Shown: piece by piece, positions 35,081-44,627 of the stretch | Layout: the number at the start of each line of letters is the position of its first letter | Position numbering within the stretch: the stretch's first letter is position 1 | DNA from: Planctomycetota bacterium | Lineage (GTDB): Bacteria; Planctomycetota; Phycisphaerae; WQYP01 | NCBI GenBank assembly: GCA_021809365.1 | Contig: JAKBAC010000001.1 | Location: 20,756 to 84,755 of the forward strand | Reading direction: 5' to 3' | Length of the DNA stretch: 64,000 nucleotides | Program-made: the position numbers and the translations under genes | The notes under the pieces: model-generated | The model's database searches: none | Seen by the model: only the letters and a program-made list of their open reading frames with translations | What the model was told of the DNA's origin: nothing

Positions 35081-36501
35081 GGTGTGGTTCCTTTCGGCAT
35101 GGCCGGGGTAGTTCCCAGCGGCTTTTCCAGAACATCTTCCAGCTTCCCCAACGCCAGAACCGCGGAGAGCCGGGATTGTAACGCCTCCTGGGCAAACGTG
35201 TTCCATGCGAACTTTGCTTCGGCCAACGCGAGGTGGCTCTGCGCCCCGGCCTCAAAAGCGCTGCGCGTTGCCCGTAACTGCGTGCGCGCCTGGCGTTCAA
35301 TGGCGCGAGCGGTGCGCCATTGCCGCAGCGCGGATCGATAATGTGATAACGCGGAACGAATCGCCGTGATGACCGTGGTTTGTTTCTGCTCCAATTCGGC
35401 GGCAATGACCAATCGTTGCGCATTGGCGGCGGCAATGGCACCCTGGTTCTGATTAAATATCGGCAACGCCATGGTGAAGCCCAGCGTAAATTCATTGGCT
35501 CCCTGGTTGAATGCATAACCCGGCCCCAAATGAATATCCGGATACTGCCGGGCGATCTGCAATTGCAGCGCCGCCTCCGCCGCCTGATATTGGGCCAGCA
35601 GGGATTGAATATCCATCCGATTCAGCAGGGCTGCCCGGCTTAAGCGTTTCAAATCCAATTTTCGCACAGGCGGCAGCATCATAAGGCGCTTATCGCGGAA
35701 TCGTATATCCGCCAAAGCCCGCACCGGCAGTGACATGGCCCCGGCCAATTGAATGCGCCGTTGCCGCACCTGCCCTTGCGCGGTCACCAGCGCCAATGCC
35801 GCCTGATGAGCCTGAATTTCCGCGGCGGTATAAACGGGGCGCGATATATCGCCGGCGTCAAAACGCGATTGAATCAAACTCTGAATCAATGCCGTGGCGT
35901 GTACCTGCTGCCGCAGCAGCCGTACCAGCTCTTGCGCAAAGTAATATGTGATCAGTGCCCGCCGGACATTTTGCCGCACATTCCAGGCGATTTGTCCGAG
36001 ATCAAAACGCCCCGCTTGCGTCAGGGCCTTTGCCTGGGCCATGCGATCTTGCCGCCGCCCGGCGGTTTCAATGGGAATATCAAAATTAAATCCCAAAATC
36101 CACGGCGAAATTCCCGGCCCGGCCTTAGCCGCGTAGGTTGGTGATAACGCCACGGTCGGATTGGGCGATTGCGAGGCGGTTATCATATTGGCCTGATCCA
36201 CACCGAGTTGCGCCACTTGCACACGCAACGCGGGGCTGTAATACCATCCTGCCGCCACCAGCGTGCTTAAATTTTGTACGCGCGGAAATCCCGAATACGG
36301 TTTGATGGGCTGCCCCGCGATAAATTTACGTAGTCCAGCGGCGGCCAATGAACGCTCGTGAAATCGTGTGTGAAAAGCCGCCGGCTGTAAAGGTCTGGGA
36401 TGATATGTTGCACATCCCGCGAGGATCGCGGCAAGTGTGCCTGATAAAAGGAACACGCCGCGAGATGAGAATGCAGTCGAAATGGCCCGCCTGTTGATCA
36501 C
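35077..36501 (-). CDS. TolC-family outer-membrane efflux lipoprotein
   Basis: The roughly 474-residue product is the outer-membrane channel of the efflux system. A lipoprotein signal with lipobox LAGC (SGTLAAILAGCATYHP) is followed by two repeats of the TolC fold, with helices such as RVQVAQLGVDQANMITASQS and IQSLLAQYQAAEAALQLQIA, and the conserved GFTMALPIFNQNQGAIAAA segment. The frame is open from 36621, inside the fold-back element, but the lipoprotein signal supports a start near the GTG at 36501. Order with the next two genes is channel, adaptor, pump. Confidence 0.85.
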   Translation of the reverse strand: MINRRAISTAFSSRGVFLLSGTLAAILAGCATYHPRPLQPAAFHTRFHERSLAAAGLRKFIAGQPIKPYSGFPRVQNLSTLVAAGWYYSPALRVQVAQLGVDQANMITASQSPNPTVALSPTYAAKAGPGISPWILGFNFDIPIETAGRRQDRMAQAKALTQAGRFDLGQIAWNVRQNVRRALITYYFAQELVRLLRQQVHATALIQSLIQSRFDAGDISRPVYTAAEIQAHQAALALVTAQGQVRQRRIQLAGAMSLPVRALADIRFRDKRLMMLPPVRKLDLKRLSRAALLNRMDIQSLLAQYQAAEAALQLQIARQYPDIHLGPGYAFNQGANEFTLGFTMALPIFNQNQGAIAAANAQRLVIAAELEQKQTTVITAIRSALSHYRSALRQWRTARAIERQARTQLRATRSAFEAGAQSHLALAEAKFAWNTFAQEALQSRLSAVLALGKLEDVLEKPLGTTPAMPKGTTP

Positions 36502-36992
36502 AAGGGAAATCGTATCGCAATTACGCCACTTCGCCAAATCTTCCAGGGGCGTGGCGATCAATGGGGGCCTGTGACACTTTATGCGGGTTACGGATAACGC
36601 AATAGTCTCTCCCCCGAGCACCGTGGTGATAACCCGGTGCCGTCAGCCCCCACGCGGACCAGCGGCACCGCATTACCATGACGGTGCTCCGGGGTATCGT
36701 GTTTGCGGCGCAATAGAACGATACCCGCATAAAGTGTCACGCACCCTGACTACTTTCTCAACACCGACAACTGCCACGCACTACGCGCGACGCAAGCACA
36801 CGCGGCTAAAGGGGGATGGGGCGTCCCGGCATTACGCCCGGATTTATTGCCACGCTCACACAACCTAACAAATTTATTCCTCACTTGGCATTTGATCCAT
36901 ATCCCCTTAACTTAACCCTACAACGTCGGTGGGATGGCACCATCCCGTCGGCATTGCGGGATTAACCATGGTTCGTGCCGGGAGATATTTGG
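36502..36992. other. divergent intergenic region rich in inverted repeats
   Basis: Between the efflux operon and comM lie about 490 bases without a gene. It holds the 170 bp fold-back at 36571-36740, a segment ending in ATTGCCACGC (36846-36855) like the arms of the GTGGCAAT fold-back family, the sequence GGATGGGGCGTCCCGG (36814-36829), and a tight inverted repeat GGGATGG-CA-CCATCCC at 36931-36946 close to comM. Confidence 0.6.
36571..36740. repeat. 170 bp fold-back element with 18 bp perfect terminal inverted repeats
   Basis: The ends GTGACACTTTATGCGGGT (36571-36588) and its exact reverse complement (36723-36740) bound a sequence that pairs with itself again inside: CGAGCACCGT and CGGTGCCG on the left pair with CGGCACCG and ACGGTGCTCC on the right. 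The whole can form a long imperfect hairpin. It encodes nothing and lies at the head of the efflux operon. A near-identical solo arm is at 1930-1947. It looks like a non-autonomous mobile element or a processed structural repeat. Confidence 0.7.
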
Positions 36993-38525
36993 ATGTTGGC
37001 CAAAGTTCATAGTTTCGTGCTGCAGGGTATTGAAGCTATCAAATGTGAAGTGGAAGTGAATATCGCCGCCAAAGAATATGGCGAACCTCTGCTCGTGGGG
37101 CTTCCGGACAACGCCGTCAAAGAGGCTCTGGATCGCATCCGCACGGCGATGGTCAACAGCGGCTTTGCATTTCCGGATAAGCAACTGCTGGTGAATCTGG
37201 CACCAGCGGATGTGAAAAAAGAGGGTAGCGCGCTGGAACTGCCCATTGCGCTGGGCATTCTCCATGCCAATAAAGCGATTACCACGGATCGGCATAAGCA
37301 ATTCCTGGTGGCTGGGGAATTAGCACTTGATGGATCGGTGCGGCCCATAAAGGGCGCACTATCCATGGCAATGCTGGCCGCGGCGGACGGTTATGTCGGC
37401 CTGCTGGTTCCGCCGGCCAATGCCCGTGAAGCCGCCGTGGTACCAGATATAGAAATATATCCCATTGACAGCCTGGCCACTCTGGTTGGTTTTCTCAATG
37501 GGGCGCTGGAACTGGCACCTGAAGAGGTGGAGGAAGCCGACGCGCAGGCGATGCTGGATTCGTATGATCTTGATTTTGCCGATGTGCGCGGCCAGGAGAT
37601 GGCCAAACGGGCGCTGATCATCGCCGCCGCCGGACGGCATAATGTGCTGCTGTTGGGTCCGCCCGGCGCGGGCAAAACGATGCTGTGTCAACGCCTTCCC
37701 ACTATTCTTCCACCGCTGACAAGGCAGGAGGCGCTCGAAACGTCACGCATCTATTCCGCCTGTGGACTGTTGCCAAAGGGCAGCAGTCTGATGCGTACCC
37801 GACCCGTGCGGATGCCGCACCATTCCGCCAGTGCTCCGGCGCTGGTCGGCGGCGGGACAATTCCACGGCCGGGTGAGGTATCCTTGGCGCATCATGGTGT
37901 ATTGTTTCTGGATGAGTTGCCGGAATTTTCCCGCCATGTTCTGGAAATGCTCCGTCAACCCCTGGAGTCCGGATCGGTTACCATCGCCCGCGCCCACGCC
38001 AGTGTTACATTTCCCGCACGCTTTATGCTGGTCGCGGCTATGAATCCCACCGCCAGCGGCAAGGGCACACTGGATCGGCGCAGGGCCAAATCCACGGAAT
38101 TGGAGGCCATGGACAAATACATGGGAAAACTTTCCGGCCCCCTGCTGGATCGCATTGACATACATCTGGAAGTACCGGCGGTGACCTATCGGGACTTAAC
38201 CAGCAAGGTTGTCGGGACAAGTTCCGCGCTGATGCGCGGGCGGGTGGAGCAGGCGCGGGAAATTCAGGCGCGCCGGTTCGGAGCCAATTCCACCATCACC
38301 AATGCCAGCATGAAAACGCAGCAACTCAAGGACTTCTGCCCCCTGGACGACATCAGTATGCTGCTGATGAAACAGGCCATGGAAGAACTGGGCCTCAGCG
38401 CCAGGGCCTTTGATAAAGTCCGTCGTCTGGCCCGCACCATCGCTGATCTGGATGGCGCGGAAAAGATCACCGCGACGCATGTGACCGAAGCCATCGGGTT
38501 TCGGCTGTTGGATCGGAAGTATTAA
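36993..38525 (+). CDS. comM: magnesium chelatase-like AAA+ protein (ComM/YifB family)
   Basis: ComM is a hexameric helicase that promotes branch migration during natural transformation. The 510-residue product has the N-terminal Lon-like domain (MLAKVHSFVLQGIEAIKCEV, VGLPDNAVKEALDRIRTAM, GELALDGSVRPIKGAL), Walker A GPPGAGKTMLCQRLP at about 221, a Walker B-like VLFLDELPEF, and a C-terminal domain with RAFDKVRRLARTIADLDG. The segment that usually reads NPCPCG and binds zinc is NPTASGKGTLD, so those cysteines are absent. GGGAG is eight bases before the ATG at 36993. Confidence 0.88.
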   Translation: MLAKVHSFVLQGIEAIKCEVEVNIAAKEYGEPLLVGLPDNAVKEALDRIRTAMVNSGFAFPDKQLLVNLAPADVKKEGSALELPIALGILHANKAITTDRHKQFLVAGELALDGSVRPIKGALSMAMLAAADGYVGLLVPPANAREAAVVPDIEIYPIDSLATLVGFLNGALELAPEEVEEADAQAMLDSYDLDFADVRGQEMAKRALIIAAAGRHNVLLLGPPGAGKTMLCQRLPTILPPLTRQEALETSRIYSACGLLPKGSSLMRTRPVRMPHHSASAPALVGGGTIPRPGEVSLAHHGVLFLDELPEFSRHVLEMLRQPLESGSVTIARAHASVTFPARFMLVAAMNPTASGKGTLDRRRAKSTELEAMDKYMGKLSGPLLDRIDIHLEVPAVTYRDLTSKVVGTSSALMRGRVEQAREIQARRFGANSTITNASMKTQQLKDFCPLDDISMLLMKQAMEELGLSARAFDKVRRLARTIADLDGAEKITATHVTEAIGFRLLDRKY

Positions 38526-38559
38526 TCCTACAACGCTACTGGGATAGTGCCGCGGATCG

Positions 38560-39723
38560 TCAGCGCATGGCCGTGACGGTATTTTCAAGAATAGTCAGTA
38601 ATGCGCGGGCGGAATGTTCCCAGGTGAATTGCGTGCTGCGCTGCAGGCCCTTTTGGCGCAGCTGCCGACGGAATTCAGGGTCATCCACCAGAGAGTTCAT
38701 TGCGTCCGCCATGGATGGCGTTTCATCATGTGAAAAATAGAGCGCCGCATCGCCGGCCAGTTCCCGCAGCGACATCATATCACTGCACGCCACGGCGCAT
38801 CCGCAGGCCATCGCCTCCAGCACGGATAATCCAAAGCCTTCAAAACTTGATCCGCAGCAGGTCAGCAGGGCGTCCCGATAAAGCTGCGCCAAAACTGGAT
38901 CGGTTGGAGACTCAATAAACTTCACGCGATCCATATACTTCGACGCACCAATCTGGTGATAAATCGCCGTCTGATTCCATTGATTCCGCCCGGTGAAGAT
39001 GACCTGTATCCGTCGATGATCGTCAAGGACCCGCTCCATGGCCCGCCACACCCGTTGATAATTACGCCGTGGAATATCGGATCCCACCAGCAATATATAT
39101 GGCCGATCCGTCTGAAACTCGGCCACCAGCCGCGCATGGATCGCCGCATCCGTTTCGGCTGTAAAAGTCGGATTGATCCCGTTATGTATCACATCCACGC
39201 GTTCCGGCGGAATGCCGTAAAGAGCGATGATGTCATCCCGTGTTTGCCGGGATACCGCTATGGTATGGCTGGCCCGTTGTACCGCACTTCGATGAATGGC
39301 GCGCTGCTTGGCCGCCTCATGCGTGCGCCGCACACGCGGATCAAGTTCACACGATAAATCATGAATTGTATGAACCATCGGCACGCTGGACCACCGCGGC
39401 AGCCACGCCGAAAAACTATGCAGCACTTCCCACGGCTCGCGCCGGCCGGGGCGGGGGGTATTGGGACTTAACAACCCTTCAATGCGTTCCATGGTGGAGA
39501 ATCGCCGCTCCGGATGGATCCCGACAATCTGAAAATTTTCAGGCAATGCGTCGATGAAACTGGAGTCGTAATCCCGCAGATAGGGCAAATGATTTTCCAG
39601 CAGCAGAAAAAACAGGCTGTTCGATGCCAGTTGCGTCCATTGTCCGACAATGTTCCGCGCCTGTTGTTCAATTCCCGTAACTTGCCGGGTGACCAGTGGC
39701 GTGGCGTGAATCGCAATTTTCAC
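38560..39723 (-). CDS. glycosyltransferase family 4 (GT-B fold)
   Basis: The 387-residue enzyme likely adds a sugar to a cell-surface polysaccharide in the cytoplasm. It has the GT-B form: an N-terminal domain (MKIAIHATPLVTRQVTGIEQ, MVHTIHDLSCELDPRVRRTH, SHTIAVSRQTRDDIIALYGI), and a C-terminal nucleotide-sugar domain (PYILLVGSDIPRRNYQRVWR, SFEGFGLSVLEAMACGCAVA with the E-x7-E motif, and SLRELAGDAALYFSHDE). Sugar and acceptor unknown. It converges with comM; the 34 bases between them begin with TCCTACAACG, a sequence seen again beside fumC. Confidence 0.88.
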   Translation of the reverse strand: MKIAIHATPLVTRQVTGIEQQARNIVGQWTQLASNSLFFLLLENHLPYLRDYDSSFIDALPENFQIVGIHPERRFSTMERIEGLLSPNTPRPGRREPWEVLHSFSAWLPRWSSVPMVHTIHDLSCELDPRVRRTHEAAKQRAIHRSAVQRASHTIAVSRQTRDDIIALYGIPPERVDVIHNGINPTFTAETDAAIHARLVAEFQTDRPYILLVGSDIPRRNYQRVWRAMERVLDDHRRIQVIFTGRNQWNQTAIYHQIGASKYMDRVKFIESPTDPVLAQLYRDALLTCCGSSFEGFGLSVLEAMACGCAVACSDMMSLRELAGDAALYFSHDETPSMADAMNSLVDDPEFRRQLRQKGLQRSTQFTWEHSARALLTILENTVTAMR

Positions 39724-39867
39724 AATCTCTCCTTAGCACCTGCGCCAATATTAATTCACCGTATTCACGAAGCCGCGCGGTGGAAACCCGCGGCCAATTG
39801 GCTGGCATGGCGGCGAAAACCCGACGTTCATCATGCACAGGCCATCAGGCAATGTCACCAGACCCGA

Positions 39868-40590
39868 TCACGAGGGCCGCGCCATCTGACTTCGCGCAAT
39901 GGCCTCCTTGGCGGCCCGGTCCGACTCCTCAAGCACCTCATCAACGATGCCGTATGCCTTGGCTTCCTGCGCGTCAAAATATTTATCGCGTTCCTGATCC
40001 TCGGCCACCTTCTCGCGCGGCTGACCGGTCAATCGGGCAAGCAAACTCGTGAGCGTCTCCTTGGTTTTGAGAATTTCCTCCGCCTGTATGGCGATATCCG
40101 CCGTCTGGCCATAGATCCCGCCGAAGGGCTGGTGGATCATCACTTTGGCGTGCGGCAGCGCGTAGCGCTTCCCCTTGGTGCCCGCCGCCAGTACCACCGC
40201 TCCGCCGCTCATGGCTTTTCCGACGCAAAACGTCGCCACATCGCAGCTTAAAAATTTCATCGTGTCATAAATCGCCAGCGTGTCATCCACGGCACCTCCC
40301 GGCGAATTGATATACAAATTAATGTCCTGATCTTTCCGGATGGATTGCAGGTATAACAGCCGCATAATGACGCCGGTTGCCGACGCATGATCGATTTCAC
40401 CAACCAGAAATACCACCCGGTTTTCCAGAAGCATCTCATCGACCGTCATCTGCCGCCAGCGCTGATACTCCGCGATACGCGGACGCATCGGAAGTTGGTC
40501 CGACGCATGGATCATATCCGGAGAGAATGCCGCCGCCGATCCCCCGGAAATCGGGGAAACCGACCGGCCCTTCGAATCAAAAAGTGTCAT
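39868..40590 (-). CDS. clpP: ATP-dependent Clp protease proteolytic subunit
   Basis: ClpP forms the barrel-shaped serine protease that works with ClpX or ClpA. The catalytic triad is visible in GKAMSGGAVVLAAG (Ser, about residue 125), VMIHQPFGG (His, about 150) and ERDKYFDAQEAKAYGIVDEV (Asp, about 200). The Ser motif AMSGG replaces the usual AASMA. The first 40 residues before VDEMLLENRVVFLVGEID are Ser/Gly-rich and longer than normal. The start is uncertain; 40590 is used, while the frame is open to 40680. No partner ATPase lies nearby. Confidence 0.88.
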   Translation of the reverse strand: MTLFDSKGRSVSPISGGSAAAFSPDMIHASDQLPMRPRIAEYQRWRQMTVDEMLLENRVVFLVGEIDHASATGVIMRLLYLQSIRKDQDINLYINSPGGAVDDTLAIYDTMKFLSCDVATFCVGKAMSGGAVVLAAGTKGKRYALPHAKVMIHQPFGGIYGQTADIAIQAEEILKTKETLTSLLARLTGQPREKVAEDQERDKYFDAQEAKAYGIVDEVLEESDRAAKEAIARSQMARPS

Positions 40591-40732
40591 GTCAAAACAT
40601 CCAATACCATCAATACCATGCCAAACATCCAAGTGTTCCATCATACGCGCCAAATCGCATCTCGGCCAGCCCTTACGCACCTCCGTCCGCGCCGGGGCTG
40701 TAACCCATTTCCAACACCCGACATCTCATTTT

Positions 40733-40752
40733 AGCCGCGGGCATGGTGCCCG
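40733..40752. repeat. small GC-rich hairpin
   Basis: The sequence around 40733-40752 contains GCGGGCATGGTGCCCGC, a seven-base-pair stem with a three-base centre, between clpP and the glycosyltransferase gene on the same strand. No T-run follows on the minus strand, so it is not a clear terminator. Confidence 0.4.
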
Positions 40753-40838
40753 CGCTCTGTCGCTGGAGTTGCCGCCTTTTCGCCCCCGCTTCTCCTTTGG
40801 CGTGAAGTACCGCGCCTGTTTTCCGCCAGCCCATGCGA

Positions 40839-41630
40839 TCAATGATGCGGTGAATCATGTGTGGGGGAAAGTTCCTCTTCCGCATACAGCACGCTGTATT
40901 TCAACATCACGCCAATGGTGGTTTTGTAGCAGATCACCAGGCCGAAGCGCCCCTGTAAAAATCCACCACGTATAAGGTAGTATTTGAGAAAAGTTAAAGC
41001 CGGGTGAAGTATCAACTTGAGGAATGTGGCATGTTTCCCGCGCAAGCGCAGGCTCCTGGCCAGAATTGCGGCATGTTCCGCCATGCGCGGACCATCATTT
41101 ATGTCCGCTTCAATGTACGGTGTCAGGCGATTGTGCAACAGGGGAGCTTTGAGCCTTTGCACGCTGAATCCCGGCTTGGGGCGGCGTATTTCCGGGGCGC
41201 TTCTTTCATCCCATTCAATTCGTTGGCGATGAAGCAGCCGGGCCTGATAATCCGGAGACCAACAGCGAACCCAGCGCCTCGCGATGAAGTTTTTTCGCGG
41301 CATTTCAAACATCGCGATGGATTGACATCGCGCTTCGGAAAGTGTTTCCATTTCAGCGGCCAATTCGACGGAGCATTCTTCGTCCGCGTCCAGGGCCAGT
41401 ACCCACTCATGCCGACACTGCCCGACGGCAAATTGCCGCTGCTGGTTATAACCTGCCCAGGTGTGTTGCATGACCCGCGGTTTTGCCGCATGACCGCCGG
41501 CCACTTCGACGGTTGCGTCGGTGGATCCGCTGTCCACAACCACAATGTCGTCACACCATGCCAGAGAATCCAGACATAGACCGATCTTGCCCGATTCATT
41601 CTTACAGATCACACACGCCGATATTTGCAT
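40839..41630 (-). CDS. glycosyltransferase family 2 (WaaE/KdtX-like)
   Basis: The 263-residue GT-A enzyme begins ISACVICKNESGKIGLCLDS, typical of the family that adds glucose or heptose to lipopolysaccharide core. The nucleotide-sugar and metal motifs are VVVDSGSTDAT and ALDADEECS. RRWVRCWSPDYQARLLHRQR is also characteristic of WaaE-like proteins. A hydrophobic C-terminal part (FLKLILHPALTFLKYYLIRG) suggests membrane association. Acceptor not known. Confidence 0.87.
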   Translation of the reverse strand: MQISACVICKNESGKIGLCLDSLAWCDDIVVVDSGSTDATVEVAGGHAAKPRVMQHTWAGYNQQRQFAVGQCRHEWVLALDADEECSVELAAEMETLSEARCQSIAMFEMPRKNFIARRWVRCWSPDYQARLLHRQRIEWDERSAPEIRRPKPGFSVQRLKAPLLHNRLTPYIEADINDGPRMAEHAAILARSLRLRGKHATFLKLILHPALTFLKYYLIRGGFLQGRFGLVICYKTTIGVMLKYSVLYAEEELSPTHDSPHH

Positions 41631-41692
41631 GGCTCACACGTTAGCCGAAATCGCCCCACAGGGGAAGCATGACCCCGCCTTTGGCAGTTTGA

Positions 41693-41735
41693 GCGTGGCA
41701 ATTTTTCCGGGCGAACGGCGGCGGCTATCGCCGCA
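41693..41735. repeat. short member of the GTGGCAAT fold-back family
   Basis: GCGTGGCAATTTTTCCGGGC at 41693-41712 matches the left ends of similar sequences at 44719, 48113 and 49330. It is followed at once by GCGGCTATCGCCGC, like the right ends. It sits in the gap downstream of alaS and appears to be a deleted copy. Confidence 0.45.
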
Positions 41736-44627
41736 CTACAGTTTCTCAATGGCAAAGGTACGCGCCGTATCCATCGCCTTATCCAACTGATGGACATCCT
41801 TGCCACCGGCCATGGCCATCTGGGGCCGACCGCCACCGGTGCCCCCGACAATGGGAGCAACGGCTTTAACCCAGTCGCCGGCGCTTATTTTTGTGACCAG
41901 TGAATCACTCACGGCGGCCACGAGATTCACCTTCGGCGGCAGTAACACACCCTGATTGTCAGTTTCAGAAATAACGGATAGCAGCAACATCGCAAAAGGA
42001 GTGGAACCCAGCTTTTTCTTAAGGCCATCGACCAACGTTCGCAGCGTTGGAATATCGGCACCGGCAAGCTGCCCCACGATAAGACGGACATCACCCAATA
42101 CGTGCGCTTCACCTGCAAGCCGGTCAATGGCAACATCCAGCGTGGTGGCGGCCTGGCCGGACGGGCGGCTCTTTGGCTGTTTTTTTATCATGTCCTGCAC
42201 TTGCGCGGCGGCATTGAGCGCGCGGCGACGGGTAAGCAAGGGTAGAGTTGCATCACGACCCGCCTGTTGGAGTGAACCGGCCAGAGTTGCCAACTCATCA
42301 GCGCCGGCACGCATCACAGACGCCAGCAGCGATTCAACGTTTGCCGCCTTACGCCGGGCCTCTTTGGCCGCGGGACCCGTCACGGCCACGAGCCGCCGAA
42401 TACCTTTGCTCACGGATTCCTCGGCGATAATGGAGAATTCTTCCACATCGGTGCTGGTTGCAAGATGCGTTCCGCCGCAGAATTCGATGGAATGTTGCCG
42501 CCAGCGTGGGGCATCAGGCTGGGCCAGCAGCTCGGAAACCGGTACGCCGATGCTGACCACCCGGACCATCGGCGGATACTTTTCACCAAACACCGCGCGC
42601 AGGGAATAAATTTTTCGTGCCTGCTCCAGCGGAACTGTTTGGGTATACACCTGTAAGTTCTTGCCGATGGACTCATGAACCAGCGATTCGATTTTCTCCA
42701 GTTGCTTGTCATCGAGCGCTTTGGGCTGGGAAAAATCAAAGCGGAGTTTCTCCCCATCCACCAGCGAACCTTTCTGTTCCACATGATTACCCAATGTTTC
42801 ACGCAATGCCCAATTGGCCAGATGGGTTGCGGTGTGATTTTTTTCAATGCGTTTGCGGGCCGAAAAAACTGAAGCGTTCGCGGAGTCTCCCCGTTGCAGC
42901 TTCCCGGTTTTCAGATGGCCGATATGCAGCACATAGCCGCCGATTTGCCGGGTGGCTTCCACAATAAATACCGCACCAGAGTCCGATCTGATTTCGCCCT
43001 GATCGCCGACCTGACCACCCATTTCAGCGTAAAAATTAGTTTTTTCAAGCAGGATCGCCAGCTTCCCGTCTTCATCGGCGGCCAGGGATTCCGCCAGGCG
43101 CTGGCCATCCCATATTGCCGCGATGCGTGTGCGAAGGGGCTTATGATCATACTTGGCGGAATCGTCCGTGGGTTTAACATGCAACGCCGGTAATTCCGCG
43201 AGAATTTCCGGCGGCATATCCGTCAGTCCGGTCGCCGCGGTTTTGCCGCCGGCGCGGGCTTTTTCACGGGCCTGCTCCATGAGTCGCTCATAGCCCTCAA
43301 TATCCACACCCATTTTCCGCTCACGGGCCATCATGTGCGTAAGGTCAATGGGGAATCCGAAAGTGTCATGAAGCTTAAAGGCTTTTTGGGCGGAAATGGT
43401 GGGACTTTTTTGATTGACAGCATGGGCTTCATCGGCGGCCAGTTGGAACAGCTCCAAACCGCGATCCAGTGTCCGGCTGAAACTGCGTTCTTCCTCTTGA
43501 ATAATCGCGGCCACATGGTCCGGGGACTTGGTGATCTCGGGAAACGCCTCACCCATCATATTGACAATCACAGGTACAAGCTTATGCAGAAAAGGATCGC
43601 GCAGTTCCAGATTTTGCCGGCCAAAGCGCACCGCCCGCCGCAGAATCCGCCGCAGAACATATCCCCGGCCCTCATTGCCGGGAACCGCGCCATCCGTCAG
43701 CGCAAACGTAAGGCACCGAATATGATCGGCCACCACGCGGAATGCAATATCTTTGGACAGCGCGGGATTTTGCGATTCCTCGCCGGACCCCTGATCCAGT
43801 GCAGGAAATACACCTGTGTATGGCTTACCGCATAAATCGCCGATGGCGGTAAACAGTGGTGTAAAAAGATCCGTCGCATAATTGTCGGTTTTGTCCTGCA
43901 GCACCTGACAGATGCGTTCCAACCCCATGCCCGTATCGACATGCCGCGCCGGTAGAGGGGTCAGCTTCCGATCGGCTCCACGATTGTACTGAATGAAAAC
44001 CAGATTCCAGATTTCCATGACGCGCGGATCGGTGCCATTGACATGCGGCCCGCCGCTCATATCCGGCGTGCGGTCAATAAAAATTTCGGTGCAGGGACCG
44101 CAGGGACCGGTTTCACCCATTTCCCAGAAGTTTTCATCCACAAAGCGGTGAATATGATCCGTCGGCAGCCCGGCTATATCCTGCCACAGCCGGGCGGCCT
44201 CATCATCCGCTGGCACATTGTCGGCGGGATTGCCGGCATAAACGGTCACATGCAGGCGCAGCGGATTGATCTGCCAGACTTCAGTCAAAAGTTTCCAGGC
44301 CATTTCAATGGCCCCGGCCTTGAAATAATCACCAAAACTCCAATTACCAAGCATTTCAAAGAAGGTGTGATGGCGCCGCGAACGGCCGACATCATCCAGA
44401 TCATTATGCTTGCCGCCGGCGCGAATGCACTTCTGGGTGTTGGCAGCGCGATGCCAGGGGGCTGTTGCGGTGCCAAGAAAATAGGGTTTGAATTGATTCA
44501 TGCCCGCGTTGGCAAACAACAGCGTTGGATCATCATGGGGAACCACCGGACTCGACGGCACAAACACATGCCCGTTCTGGCGGGTGAAAAATTCAATAAA
44601 CTGCCTGCGTATCTCACGCGATGTCAT
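41736..44627 (-). CDS. alaS: alanyl-tRNA synthetase
   Basis: AlaRS charges tRNA-Ala and edits mischarged Ser and Gly. The 963-residue product has the class II catalytic core (MTSREIRRQFIEFFTRQNGH, FANAGMNQFKPYFLG, RHHTFFEMLGNWSFGDYF), the tRNA-binding domain, the editing domain with zinc motifs HTATH (about residue 596) and CGGTH (about 717), and the C-terminal DHHA1 domain ending GGTGGGRPQMAMAGG. The ATG at 44627 has AGGAG eight bases upstream; the 50 further residues open in frame are a non-coding extension. Confidence 0.97.
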   Translation of the reverse strand: MTSREIRRQFIEFFTRQNGHVFVPSSPVVPHDDPTLLFANAGMNQFKPYFLGTATAPWHRAANTQKCIRAGGKHNDLDDVGRSRRHHTFFEMLGNWSFGDYFKAGAIEMAWKLLTEVWQINPLRLHVTVYAGNPADNVPADDEAARLWQDIAGLPTDHIHRFVDENFWEMGETGPCGPCTEIFIDRTPDMSGGPHVNGTDPRVMEIWNLVFIQYNRGADRKLTPLPARHVDTGMGLERICQVLQDKTDNYATDLFTPLFTAIGDLCGKPYTGVFPALDQGSGEESQNPALSKDIAFRVVADHIRCLTFALTDGAVPGNEGRGYVLRRILRRAVRFGRQNLELRDPFLHKLVPVIVNMMGEAFPEITKSPDHVAAIIQEEERSFSRTLDRGLELFQLAADEAHAVNQKSPTISAQKAFKLHDTFGFPIDLTHMMARERKMGVDIEGYERLMEQAREKARAGGKTAATGLTDMPPEILAELPALHVKPTDDSAKYDHKPLRTRIAAIWDGQRLAESLAADEDGKLAILLEKTNFYAEMGGQVGDQGEIRSDSGAVFIVEATRQIGGYVLHIGHLKTGKLQRGDSANASVFSARKRIEKNHTATHLANWALRETLGNHVEQKGSLVDGEKLRFDFSQPKALDDKQLEKIESLVHESIGKNLQVYTQTVPLEQARKIYSLRAVFGEKYPPMVRVVSIGVPVSELLAQPDAPRWRQHSIEFCGGTHLATSTDVEEFSIIAEESVSKGIRRLVAVTGPAAKEARRKAANVESLLASVMRAGADELATLAGSLQQAGRDATLPLLTRRRALNAAAQVQDMIKKQPKSRPSGQAATTLDVAIDRLAGEAHVLGDVRLIVGQLAGADIPTLRTLVDGLKKKLGSTPFAMLLLSVISETDNQGVLLPPKVNLVAAVSDSLVTKISAGDWVKAVAPIVGGTGGGRPQMAMAGGKDVHQLDKAMDTARTFAIEKL

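Noticed and set aside
36502..36621. N-terminal extension of the outer-membrane factor to a GTG at 36621 inside the fold-back element.
   Set aside because: The lipoprotein signal begins downstream near 36501 and the extension would be coded by repeat sequence.
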